Below are positions 8,595 through 15,862 of a DNA stretch of 49,429 nt, one piece after another. Position 1 is the first letter of the stretch; the number at the start of each line of letters is the position of its first letter. The notes under the pieces are model-generated. The model ran no database searches, was not told the DNA's origin, and worked only from the letters and a program-made list of their open reading frames with translations. Origin of the DNA: Paenibacillus ginsengihumi DSM 21568 (GTDB lineage Bacteria; Bacillota; Bacilli; Paenibacillales; NBRC-103111); NCBI RefSeq assembly GCF_000380965.1, contig NZ_KB905585.1:1-49429 (forward strand). The letters are read 5' to 3'. The position numbers were made by a program, and so were the translations under genes.

Positions 8595-8652
8595 ATATGA
8601 TTAATTATTCATTTATTGATTTTATCATATGCCTCCCGCTGTTTATTGTCAA
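8595..8652 (-). promoter_or_regulatory. cadA promoter with ArsR-type operator
   Basis: On the minus strand TTGACA (8652-8647), 17-bp spacer and TATGAT (8629-8624). Just downstream, the imperfect palindrome ATATGATTAATTATTCATTT (8595-8614) would cover about +3 to +22, the usual place for CadC/CzrA operators; the ATATGA...TCAT form resembles known ArsR-family sites. The ATCATATGAT palindrome also occurs at both edges of the region. Confidence 0.75.
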
Positions 8653-8870
8653 TCGGTCTTTTGCCGCTATCGGCTTGATCTTTCTTATTATGTGTATTGT
8701 CGGGCCAAAAGGTACGGAGCGGGCTTTTCGACAGGACATTGGCGATGCGAAGCGGGTGCGGGCAATGGAATCATTTTGGGGGCTGAAAAGGAAGAGAGAG
8801 GCGCAAGAGGCAGGTTTCGTTCACCGCAACGGGCGGAATAACTAGAGAAGGAGAATATGAGGCCAGGAAA

Positions 8871-8959
8871 ACGATGGGGCTCCAGCCAGGAGCTAAAGCA
8901 TGCTGCTTGAGGCGTCCTTAGCTAGGCTTTCGGCCTATAGCATGGCGAGCCCCCACCAT
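8871..8959. other. Structured intergenic element (candidate RNA or terminator) between the arsR-type gene and cadA
   Basis: An outer stem GGGGCTC (8876-8882) / GAGCCCC (8947-8953), extended by GCCA/TGGC with a small bulge, encloses two internal hairpins: AGCTAA...TTAGCT and TAGGC-TTTCG-GCCTA. Together they make a three-way junction of about 85 nt. It begins about 15 bp after the stop of the arsR-type gene. On the minus strand it lies in that gene's 3' region and upstream of the cadA promoter. It lacks a clear U-tract, a tRNA T-loop or any riboswitch class I recognise. The remaining 8653-8870 gap shows nothing else I can support. Confidence 0.5.
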
Positions 8960-8967
8960 CACCGTGT

Positions 8968-9330
8968 TCAATGATGCTTGACGTGCTGAAGCATTTGCAC
9001 ATAGATCTGCTCGATATGATCGTCGTCGAGCGAATAAAATACGGTCTTTCCCACCTTCCGCCGCTTGACGATCCGCAAATTGCGCAAGTACCTGAGCTGG
9101 TGGGAGACCGCGGATTGCCCCATGTCCAGCACGACCGTCAAATCATGCACGCACAGCTCTTTTTGAAGCAGCGAATGAATGATCTTCAGCCTGGTCGGAT
9201 CGCCGAGCGCTTTGAACACATCGGCCACCCGGACCGCGATATCGTCGGAAATCAACTGATCCTTGACGTCATCGATATGAGCCGTGCCGCCGCACGTTTC
9301 GTCGCATTGCTCCTGGATCGTCTTTTCCAT
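8968..9330 (-). CDS. ArsR/SmtB-family metal-sensing repressor (CadC/CzrA-like)
   Basis: 120-residue winged-helix repressor. The DNA-reading helix is in DMGQSAVSHQLRYLRNLRIV (residues 69-88). It carries elements of both known metal sites: N-terminal Cys9 and Cys13 with Cys60 and His62 (CadC-type alpha3N site, where the fourth Cys is His), and D103-x-H105-x10-H116-x2-H119, an exact CzrA/SmtB alpha5 motif. It should release DNA on Zn, Cd or similar metals. The start at 9330 is chosen because AAGGCGG lies 8 nt before it; the upstream in-frame ATG at 9351 has no ribosome binding site. It very likely regulates the adjacent cadA and itself. Confidence 0.9.
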   Translation of the reverse strand: MEKTIQEQCDETCGGTAHIDDVKDQLISDDIAVRVADVFKALGDPTRLKIIHSLLQKELCVHDLTVVLDMGQSAVSHQLRYLRNLRIVKRRKVGKTVFYSLDDDHIEQIYVQMLQHVKHH

Positions 9331-9368
9331 CACTGTTCCGCCTTTCGCCATAAATCTTACGATTAGAC

Positions 9369-9380
9369 CTTATTATAGCA
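9369..9380 (-). promoter_or_regulatory. Extended -10 promoter of the arsR-type gene
   Basis: TGCTATAAT on the minus strand (TATAAT at 9377-9372) is a TGn-extended -10, about 40 bp before the start codon. No good -35 is visible. Confidence 0.6.
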
Positions 9381-9566
9381 GAAAACGCGTTCCGTTGCCG
9401 AGCTTTCCGGCGGCGGCCGCGAACGGTGCGGAAAGATAGCAGCACACAATCGGATTGCGGTTTGCCGGCAGGCTGGCGCAACCCCGAAGCAACAGCAGGC
9501 CGATGGCAACGGCCCCAGCCGCGCGAAACGCAAGGGCCAGGGCCGCTACTCGCACAGCAGCTCCGG

Positions 9567-10568
9567 TTAATCCGGTATCGTCATTTCATCCGCCACATTC
9601 GTCCCCATAATGCCCTTGACGGTGCCGATCTCGGAGGACTGCCCGATAGCCCACATCAGCTTAGCCACCAGCGCCTCCGTCGTCATGTCGTAGCCGGGAA
9701 TCGCGCCGGCGGCCAGCGCGCTGCGGCCGACCTCGTAGACGGTAAGGTCCGAGCCTTCGTACAGGCACTGGGTCGTCACCGCCACGCAGATACCGGCCCC
9801 GATCAACCGCTCGATTGCGGTTACGAGCCCTTGCTCGCGGTTAGGGACGCCGCCGAGGCCAAAGCCCTCGATGACGACCCCCTTGTATCCGAGCTGCCGG
9901 ATCGCCTCCAAAATATCCGGCTTGATGCCGGGCACCAGCTTGAGCAGGAACACCTCGGGAGCGAGCCGGTCGCTGTATGGCAGCGGCTTCATGCCGCCGG
10001 GAGCGGGGGCGGCGGGATTGCGCTCCAGCCGCCCATCCCGAATGTATCCGAGATCGGGGTAGTTGACGCTTTCGAAGGCGTCGAAGCTCTTCGACCTGAC
10101 TTTGGTCACGCGGCAGCCCTTCATCACCTTCCCGTGAAACGCCACGAGCACGCCGGCAATATCCCCGCACGCCGCAGCGAAGGCGTCGAGAAGATTTCGG
10201 CGCGAGTCGCCGCCGGCGCTGCCGATCGGCTGCTGCGAGCCGGTCAGCACGACCGGCTTGTCCAGGCTTCCCAGCATGAAGCTGAGCGCCGCGGCCGTAT
10301 ACGCCATCGTGTCCGTCCCGTGGGCAACGACGATGCCGTCGTACTGCTTCAGCCCTGCGCGCACGGCCTGGGCAAGCACCGCCCAATGCTCGGGCTGCAT
10401 ATTCGTGCTGTCGACAGACATCAGCGACATCGCTTGGGCGTCGCACAGCCGCTTCACTTCCGGAATTTGCTCAAGCAGATTGGCGGAGCTGAGCGCCGGG
10501 ACGAGGCCGCTGCCCGACGGCGAGGAGGAGATCGTGCCCCCCGTATTGATCAATAAGATCCGTTTCAT
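9567..10568 (-). CDS. ansA: Type I (cytoplasmic) L-asparaginase
   Basis: 333-residue L-asparaginase, hydrolysing asparagine to aspartate and ammonia. The first active-site Thr is in NTGGTIS (residues 8-14) and the second in AHGTDTMAYTA (about 82-92). No signal peptide, so the cytoplasmic type I enzyme. It is the second gene of an aspA-ansA operon (36 bp gap), so asparagine goes through aspartate to fumarate. B. subtilis has the same pair in the opposite order (ansA-ansB); no AnsR-like regulator is visible here. GGAG lies 11 nt before the ATG. Confidence 0.93.
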   Translation of the reverse strand: MKRILLINTGGTISSSPSGSGLVPALSSANLLEQIPEVKRLCDAQAMSLMSVDSTNMQPEHWAVLAQAVRAGLKQYDGIVVAHGTDTMAYTAAALSFMLGSLDKPVVLTGSQQPIGSAGGDSRRNLLDAFAAACGDIAGVLVAFHGKVMKGCRVTKVRSKSFDAFESVNYPDLGYIRDGRLERNPAAPAPGGMKPLPYSDRLAPEVFLLKLVPGIKPDILEAIRQLGYKGVVIEGFGLGGVPNREQGLVTAIERLIGAGICVAVTTQCLYEGSDLTVYEVGRSALAAGAIPGYDMTTEALVAKLMWAIGQSSEIGTVKGIMGTNVADEMTIPD

Positions 10569-10604
10569 GCCGACGTCAACTCCATTAAGAGAAAATGCAT
10601 TTTG

Positions 10605-12020
10605 TTATGACTGGGTTAACAAATGGGCGCCAGCGATGCCCGGGCGCGTCATTTCGAACGGATCGAGGATGACGTCAAGCTCCTCTTCCGTCAGCACCTG
10701 ATACTCCAGGCAGAGCTCGCGGACGGACCGGCCGGTTTCGATCGCTTCGCGGGCGATGCGGGCCGCCGTCTCGTAGCCGAGATGAGGATTGAGCGCGGTG
10801 ATGATGCCTACGCTGTTATCGACATATTCCCGGCATCTCGCAGCGTCAGCCTCGATCCCGTCGAGCGCGTATATTTTGAACACCTGGAACGCCCGGTTCA
10901 TCATGCTTATCGACTGCAGCAGATTGAACACGAGCACCGGCTCCATGACGTTCAGCTCCAGCTGCCCGGCTTCGGAGGCCAGAGCAATCGTGTGATCGTT
11001 GCCGATGACCTGGAACGCGACCTGGTTCACGACCTCGCACATGACGGGATTGACTTTGCCCGGCATGATCGACGAACCCGGCTGCCTGGACGGCAGCTTG
11101 AGTTCGCCAAGCCCCGTCCGCGGTCCGGATGAGAGCAGGCGCAAATCGTTCGCGATCTTGGACATGTTGATCATGCATATTTTCAGCGCCGCGGATACCT
11201 CGGTGTAGGCATCCGTATTTTGCGTCGCGTCGACCAGATCGGCCGCCAGGCGAAGCGGAAAACCGCTCAATTCGGCGATCAGCTCGTTCACCCTTTTCAT
11301 ATATCGCGGGTCCGCGTTCAGCCCGGTGCCTACGGCGGTAGCGCCGAGATTCACCTCGTACAGCAGCTCCCGCGAGCGCGAGATCCGGCGGATATCCCGC
11401 GACAGCACCGCCGCATACGCGCCGAACTCCTGGCCGAGACGGATCGGTATAGCGTCCTGCAGATGGGTGCGCCCCATCTTGATAATCGCCTCGAACTGCT
11501 TCGCCTTGGCCGCGAACGACTGATGCAGCTCCTCCATCGTATGCAGCAGCTCTTCGATCAGCGAAAGGGCGGCGATATGTACCGCGGTGGGAAAAGCGTC
11601 GTTCGTCGACTGGGATTTGTTCACATGGGAATTGGGACTGACCTTGAAATAATCCCCTTTCGTCCCGCCCAACAGCTCGATTGCCCGATTGGCGATCACT
11701 TCGTTGGCGTTCATATTGATCGAGGTGCCCGCCCCGCCTTGAATCGGATCGACGATAAACTGATCGTGCCACTGGCCGCCTGCGACTTCTTCCGCCGCCT
11801 GCACGATGGCGTTGCCCAAGCCCGGGGGAATGAGCCGGATCTCCATATTGGCCATCGCCGCCGCCTTCTTGACGAGAGCCAGGGCGACAATCAGCCGCTC
11901 ATGTATACGATACCCGGTTATCGGAAAATTTTGCGCCGCCCGCAGCGTCTGGATGCCGTAATAGGCATCGGCCGGCACCTCCATTGAGCCTAAAAAGTCT
12001 TTTTCTGTACGGGTTTTCAC
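10605..12020 (-). CDS. aspA: Aspartate ammonia-lyase (aspartase)
   Basis: 471-residue aspartase, converting L-aspartate to fumarate plus ammonia. The fumarase/aspartase signature GSSIMPGKVNP is at about residues 318-328, with the catalytic loop Ser. Other family blocks are TEKDFLGSMEVP (N-terminus), NVNKSQSTNDAFPT-like HVNKSQSTNDAFPT and GRTHLQDA. The start is GTG at 12020 with GGAGGAG 8 nt upstream. First gene of the aspA-ansA pair; the decayed malic enzyme lies just upstream on the same strand. Confidence 0.95.
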   Translation of the reverse strand: MKTRTEKDFLGSMEVPADAYYGIQTLRAAQNFPITGYRIHERLIVALALVKKAAAMANMEIRLIPPGLGNAIVQAAEEVAGGQWHDQFIVDPIQGGAGTSINMNANEVIANRAIELLGGTKGDYFKVSPNSHVNKSQSTNDAFPTAVHIAALSLIEELLHTMEELHQSFAAKAKQFEAIIKMGRTHLQDAIPIRLGQEFGAYAAVLSRDIRRISRSRELLYEVNLGATAVGTGLNADPRYMKRVNELIAELSGFPLRLAADLVDATQNTDAYTEVSAALKICMINMSKIANDLRLLSSGPRTGLGELKLPSRQPGSSIMPGKVNPVMCEVVNQVAFQVIGNDHTIALASEAGQLELNVMEPVLVFNLLQSISMMNRAFQVFKIYALDGIEADAARCREYVDNSVGIITALNPHLGYETAARIAREAIETGRSVRELCLEYQVLTEEELDVILDPFEMTRPGIAGAHLLTQS

Positions 12021-12079
12021 GTTGTGAACTCCTCCTCCCGGCGTCCGCGTCGAACGTAAACGGCGTCCGAACCGGCTCC

Positions 12080-12489
12080 TTAGCGAAGATCAGCCGGAAT
12101 TTTGCCGGCCTCGCCGGGCAAAATCGCCGTTTCAATGATCGCGTGGCGCACTTTTTTGACGACCTGGTCGCTCAACAGGCTGGATATAATGTAATGCTCT
12201 TTCAGCTCGTTCTCTGCGATCACCGAAGCGATTCGCCCGCTTGGGCGGCCAGCTTCATCGGCTCGTTGATCCGCTTCGCCCGGCAGTCGGGCGCGCCCCG
12301 GAAAATGCCGGGAAAAGCGAGCCCGTTGTTGATCTGGTTCAGGTAATCGCTGCGACCTGTCGTATATACCCTAGCATAAAACAGCCCGTCCCCTGGCGCA
12401 ATCTCAGGCTCCGGATTAGCCATCGCGAAGACGATGCTGTCCGCGTTCATCCGGCCCCCCTTCGCATAGCCAGGCAGCGGCGGCGGCAA
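12080..12489 (-). pseudogene. Malic enzyme remnant (C-terminal part, frameshifted)
   Basis: The first frame (from 12489) reads DSIVFAMANPEPEI, then TGRSDYLNQINNGLAFPGI and INEPMKLAA, the C-terminal NAD(P)-binding region of malic enzyme. It ends at an early stop. Shifting frame near 12235 restores IASVIAENELKEHYI...ETAILPGEAGKIPADLR and the natural stop at 12080-12082. The N-terminal half is missing; only about 130 residues remain. In B. subtilis the ansAB genes are followed by mleN-mleA (malate antiporter and malic enzyme), so this may be a relic of that linkage. Confidence 0.85.
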
Positions 12490-12559
12490 TCGCTGAGGGT
12501 GGCGGGCGCATCCTCCGCGCCGCCTAGCACGTTGAAGGTCGCGGACGAGGGCGGCCGCC

Positions 12560-12622
12560 TTATTTGGCCTTTTTGGAGCTATGATTGGACGGCTGCAAGC
12601 TAGAGCTGTATTTGCGATTCAC
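12560..12622 (-). CDS. Candidate 20-residue peptide overlapping the ATPase stop
   Basis: A GTG at 12622 overlaps the TGA of the ATPase gene (GTGA) and has AGGAAGG about 6 nt upstream. It encodes a small basic Ser/Lys-rich peptide (begins MNRKYSSSLQPSNHSSKKAK). Translational coupling is plausible, but no homologue is known to me and it may be chance. Confidence 0.3.
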   Translation of the reverse strand: MNRKYSSSLQPSNHSSKKAK

Positions 12623-13350
12623 CGGCAGCCTTCCTGTTCCTCTTCGTCGCTAAATACCTCTTCCAACACCTTGTCCCGGTTTTCGAGAAAACGCCGCGTT
12701 ATAATATAATGCATCGTCTGCTCGTAGGCGATCTCCGACACCGGCTGGTCGTCGAAGTTCAATATTTGCGCCTGCGGGTAGCCGAGCAAAATCGGCGAAT
12801 GCGTCGCAATGATGAACTGGGCTTCCCGTTCCAAATCCTTGATGACGCGCAGCAGCGCCAACTGCCTGGCTGGCGAAAGGGCCGCCTCCGGCTCGTCCAG
12901 CAGGTAGATCGCCTTTTTGCCAAAACGGTGCTTGAACAGCGACAGGAACGCTTCGCCGTGCGATTGTTTATGCAACGATCGTCCTCCGTAATAGCGAAGG
13001 CTTTCCGGCATCGTATCCAGGTGTGAGGCGAACTGGTAGAACGTCTCCGCTCTCAGAAAGAAGCCGTTCGTAATTTTGGGCAGCCACGACAGCCGAATAT
13101 GATCGCCCAATACCGCCTGGGAGGCATTCACTTCGTACTGGTTGTTCCGGCTGCCGCCCGCCGTGTTAAACCCGCATTGATAGGCGATCGCCTCCAAAAT
13201 CGTCGATTTTCCCGAGCCGTTCTCGCCAACGAAAAACGTAACGTTCGTCTTGAACTCCAGGGTGGTCAGCTGCGCGATCGCCGGAATGTTGAACGGATAC
13301 TTGCCGGGATCCGCCTGCTTTCTCCTAATTTCAAGACTGCGCAAAAACAT
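12619..13350 (-). CDS. AAA/ABC-type ATPase (RecF/SMC-like single-domain), role unknown
   Basis: 243-residue P-loop ATPase. Walker A is GENGSGKST (about residues 41-49), the ABC-like signature is KQSHGEAFLSL (about 128-138) and Walker B is AIYLLDEPEAALSP (about 147-160), followed by the switch His in ATHSPI (about 183). This is the domain order of the AAA_15/AAA_23 group of stand-alone ATPases often named YbbA-like or predicted ATPase. The acidic C-terminal tail (EEVFSDEEEQEG) is odd. GGAGGT precedes the ATG by 6-7 nt. Function is not predictable from the neighbourhood. Confidence 0.8.
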   Translation of the reverse strand: MFLRSLEIRRKQADPGKYPFNIPAIAQLTTLEFKTNVTFFVGENGSGKSTILEAIAYQCGFNTAGGSRNNQYEVNASQAVLGDHIRLSWLPKITNGFFLRAETFYQFASHLDTMPESLRYYGGRSLHKQSHGEAFLSLFKHRFGKKAIYLLDEPEAALSPARQLALLRVIKDLEREAQFIIATHSPILLGYPQAQILNFDDQPVSEIAYEQTMHYIITRRFLENRDKVLEEVFSDEEEQEGCR

Positions 13351-13423
13351 GTCTCTACCTCCTGCGTCAGTATGACTAGCGCCGCATTATCGACAAAAGC
13401 CCGTTCCAGGCGCGATTTCATCA

Positions 13424-13507
13424 TTATTTGGTAAAGCCGATGAACGAGACGACCAGCGTCTGGGCCAAAGCTTTGGCATTGACGTTCGGCTGCAGCTTGC
13501 CCGACAC
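13424..13507 (-). pseudogene. Possible TetR-family regulator C-terminal remnant
   Basis: The frame reading GKLQPNVNAKALAQTLVVSF and ending IGFTK resembles the C-terminal dimerisation helices of TetR-family repressors. It is joined directly to repeat unit C (copy 2) with no N-terminal DNA-binding part. A weak, composition-based match. Confidence 0.35.
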
Positions 13508-13612
13508 GGATTCCGCGCTAGCGGTCCCCTCCCCAGGCTCAACCGGGCACATAAAGCGACGAATCCTGCAAAAAATGCAACATTTTTCGTATCCTTCGTA
13601 CAAGAGGATGGG
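13499..13612 (-). repeat. Compound intergenic repeat, unit C, copy 2 (partial)
   Basis: The minus strand reads GTACGAAGGATACGAAAAATG, then TTGCATTTTTTGCAGGATTC and GTCGCTTTATGTGCCCGG, nearly identical to 840-892 on the plus strand. It is followed by one 19-bp-like GCGCGGA unit rather than three. The upstream AACATTCCCC block is missing. It lies between two gene remnants. Confidence 0.75.
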
Positions 13613-13619
13613 GACCGGC

Positions 13620-14123
13620 ATCGGTCGTTGTCATGAATCGATATCCGGTCTGCCAATTTCTAAAACGCGCAATGGTCCGCATCTCGAGCTTTCTTGCATG
13701 CTGCTTGTACACCACATAGCTCATTTGGCTTAAGTTCACCAGGGCGAGACCTCTCCCCTCCTCGAGAAAATACGTATTGCTCCCGAGGTCGCAATTCATC
13801 CTTACCGCATCGTAGTAAATGCGCTCGACCGGCGTATGGCTGTGGACAACGGGCTTCCCGCGAGTCAAGCTCAGCAGGCGATCCTTCGGGATGCCGTAAA
13901 AAGTTGCTATGGAGAAAATAGCGTCTTGCTCTCTATAACAGTTTGCCATGAATTTCTCGAACCCCAAAAAAGGTGCGCAGCCGATTCTATGAACGTATAA
14001 GAGGAGCTTCCCTCTGAAAAGACTAAAAAACCCGGACCTGCTAGGCACAGTTCCGGGCCACAGCGCCCACATCGATAGTCGCCCTTCAAGGCGGACCGGC
14101 ACCAGATGGCTGAGAAGGACCAT
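13620..14123 (-). pseudogene. Calcineurin-type Ser/Thr phosphatase remnant (C-terminal part)
   Basis: The minus-strand frame contains FYGIPKDRLLSLTRGKPVVH and SHTPVERIYYDAVRMNCDLG, ending in a VNLSQMSYVVYKQHARKLE-type tail. This is the C-terminal part of PP1/PrpE-like metallophosphoesterases, with the metal-binding His motif (usually GHTP). The N-terminal GDxHG, GDxxDRG and GNH motifs are absent, so the enzyme is dead. The frame runs on into repeat unit C at 13612. An extended -10 (TGGTATAAT, near 14185-14193) survives upstream on the same strand. Confidence 0.7.
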
Positions 14124-14221
14124 TTACTTTGGAGAAAGCGGGCCGGTTCTTTTCTTTTTATGCGAAATGCTCCGATAACTATTTATTATACCATAAAATT
14201 AGATTGCTTGTTCTTTTTTTC

Positions 14222-14301
14222 CATAATAGACGCCCAAGCCGCTAGCACGGCACCATCAGATGATGAAAATGAGCCGCGGCGCACCAAGCGCTATTTTCAA
14301 G
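14222..14301 (+). repeat. Dispersed repeat unit B
   Basis: AATAGACGCCCAAGCCGCTA, then GCACGGCACCATCAGATGATG, GCCGCGG and GCGCTATTTTCAAGA match the unit at 49083-49157 over its length. Unit A follows immediately, so the two form a B-A composite here. Confidence 0.75.
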
Positions 14302-14354
14302 ATAGACGCCTATGACCAGCGATTCCTTCGTCATCGGCCGTCATCTGCGGTGCC
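14302..14354 (+). repeat. Dispersed repeat unit A (best copy)
   Basis: TAGACGCCTATGACCAGCGA then TTCCTTCGTCATCGGCCGTC and ATCTGCGGTGCC. The ATG opens a frame reading M-T-S-D-S-F-V-I-G-R-H-L-R-C that continues to the siderophore-binding gene but has no ribosome binding site. Related copies are at 4890, 5949, 17548 (minus strand), 27754 and 48993. Confidence 0.75.
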
Positions 14355-14401
14355 AAAAAAATTTGCCGAAGGACTTAAACAATCGGGCGCGGATGATGCT
14401 C

Positions 14402-14430
14402 TTGACTACGACAATGAGAATCATTATCAT
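14402..14430 (+). promoter_or_regulatory. Fur box overlapping the siderophore-binding-protein promoter
   Basis: GACAATGAGAATCATTATC (14410-14428) matches the 19-bp Fur consensus at 17 positions. It covers the spacer and -10 of a promoter TTGACT (14402-14407), 17 bp, TATCAT (14425-14430). This predicts iron repression by Fur. Confidence 0.88.
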
Positions 14431-14473
14431 TAATGAGTGCTATCTTAATTACACATCAAGTGGAGGCGTATCC

Positions 14474-15496
14474 ATGACATCGTACCAAGCTGTTTCTCAT
14501 CGTCTCCGGCGAATGATGACGATTTTGCTCCTCGTGCTGCTCGCCGTCCTCTCTGCCAGCTGCGCGTCATCCGAAGCAGGGAAAGCGCCCGTGCCGGTGG
14601 AAGCGGACAAGCCTGCCGCGAGCCAAACAGCGGCGAGCGAACAGCCCGCGCAAAGAATCGTTCAACACGATGCCGGCCAAACAACCGTTACCGGCGAACC
14701 GCAAAAAATCGCCACCCTGGACTACAGGCTGGCCGACCAGCTGCTGGCGCTCGGCATCAAGCCGTATGCTTCCGCTACCTATATGGGCTCTCTGGAGCTT
14801 CCGTATTTGGATCGCGATGCGCTGACTGGAGTCATCCCGCTCGGCGACACTCCCAATCTGGAGGCTGTGGCGGAAGCGGAGCCCGATCTGATCCTGTCCC
14901 GGGATGCTAAAGTTTACGATGAACTGAGCAAAATCGCTCCGACCGCGATCCTCGAAACGCCCGACGATTGGCGAGAGGGCTTCTTGAAAATGGGAGACGT
15001 TTTGAACAAGCAAGAGGAAGCCCGGAAATGGCTGGAGCAATACGATCAACAGTTGACCGAAGCCCGCAAGCGCATCGCCGAGCATGTGAAACCGGGGGAA
15101 ACGTTCATGTATTTGCGCATTCAGCCGAAAGTCATCCGGGTATACGGGCCGAATCACGGATTTGCCGAAGTGCTGTTTTCCGGTCTGGGACTTACGCCGG
15201 CGCCCGGGATTGAAAGCATCGAACGAGCGGAACAAATTTCCTTGGAATCGCTCCCTAATTACAATCCGGACTATCTCTTTCTGGAGGTAGGGAACTCCGA
15301 CGAAGATGCGGCGGCGCAGGCCGATTATGAGACATATGCGGCTACCTCTGTCTGGAGAAATTTGAACGCCGTGAAGCAAGGACGGGTCTACAGCGTGCCG
15401 CACTGGACTATCAGCGATTACCCGCTGATTAAAGAGAAATCGCTGGAGCTCATTGTGCACGAGTTGACGGAGGCGTCCTGGGCTGCTCCGAAGTGA
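14474..15496 (+). CDS. Iron-siderophore ABC transporter substrate-binding lipoprotein
   Basis: 340-residue exported lipoprotein of the FecB/periplasmic-binding (class III helical backbone) fold. It has a basic start, a hydrophobic stretch and lipobox LSASC with the lipidated Cys30. The mature part opens with IVQHDAGQTTVTGEPQKIAT followed by LDYRLADQLLALGIKP, and later PDLILS, typical of ferric hydroxamate or citrate receptors such as YfiY/FeuA. GTGGAGG lies about 8 nt before the ATG at 14474; the frame extends upstream into repeat A but that part lacks a start signal. A Fur box controls it. No permease or ATPase gene is adjacent, so it must work with a transporter encoded elsewhere. Confidence 0.9.
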   Translation: MTSYQAVSHRLRRMMTILLLVLLAVLSASCASSEAGKAPVPVEADKPAASQTAASEQPAQRIVQHDAGQTTVTGEPQKIATLDYRLADQLLALGIKPYASATYMGSLELPYLDRDALTGVIPLGDTPNLEAVAEAEPDLILSRDAKVYDELSKIAPTAILETPDDWREGFLKMGDVLNKQEEARKWLEQYDQQLTEARKRIAEHVKPGETFMYLRIQPKVIRVYGPNHGFAEVLFSGLGLTPAPGIESIERAEQISLESLPNYNPDYLFLEVGNSDEDAAAQADYETYAATSVWRNLNAVKQGRVYSVPHWTISDYPLIKEKSLELIVHELTEASWAAPK

Positions 15497-15862
15497 TCGG
15501 CCCCTCCTCTTCACGTCCGCTCCGCCAGGCATTCCCTTATGGGCGGTTTAGCAGAGGGTGGACCCCGAGCATGCGGTCCATCCCCTGCCGTGGACAATAA
15601 CTCCCGCCAAAACGTCGAATACTGCGAGAAGCGCGAACGCGAACCTGCCTGTGCATGCAGCGTTCCCTCCCCCATCGCCCGCCAGAGCCGCAGTCAGGTT
15701 GCCAGCGATGCGCCCAAGGCGAAAGCCCCGAGAGTTCGTCCCTCTTGTTCCCGGTCCCGCTCTTTGCTCCTATGGATTTCACCGATGAATTTTCTTACGA
15801 GCCACTCATTGAACTTGCCGCTAACCATTGTTTCTCGCCAAACGTCGCAGCCACTAGCTCCC
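15497..15862. other. 366-bp convergent intergenic region, no supported gene
   Basis: This lies between the siderophore-binding gene (+) and the rRNA/tRNA methyltransferase gene (-). Frames on both strands are open but lack ribosome binding sites and show no recognisable motif. A short hydrophobic frame on the minus strand (FAFALLAVFDVLAG, near 15610-15650) could be a relic of a membrane protein, but I cannot assign it. No canonical terminator was seen. Confidence 0.4.

Noticed and set aside
8561..8845. Plus-strand frame with hydrophobic start over the cadA promoter
   Set aside because: It lies across the promoter and operator of cadA, lacks a ribosome binding site and resembles no protein; AT-rich promoter DNA gives the hydrophobic residues.
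8858..8911. 17-codon plus-strand frame with AAGGAG upstream, beginning MRPGKRWGSS
   Set aside because: The Shine-Dalgarno match is good, but it sits in the structured element and no plus-strand gene follows for it to lead; likely chance.
8876..8953. tRNA gene
   Set aside because: The 7-bp outer stem resembles an acceptor arm, but there is no T-loop, anticodon arm or D-loop consensus.
9373..9555. 60-codon minus-strand frame after ansA (MRVAALALAF...)
   Set aside because: It has a GTG start near a GGAG and a lipoprotein-like look, but is Ala/Leu-rich by composition and runs into the arsR-type promoter. Not supported enough to call.
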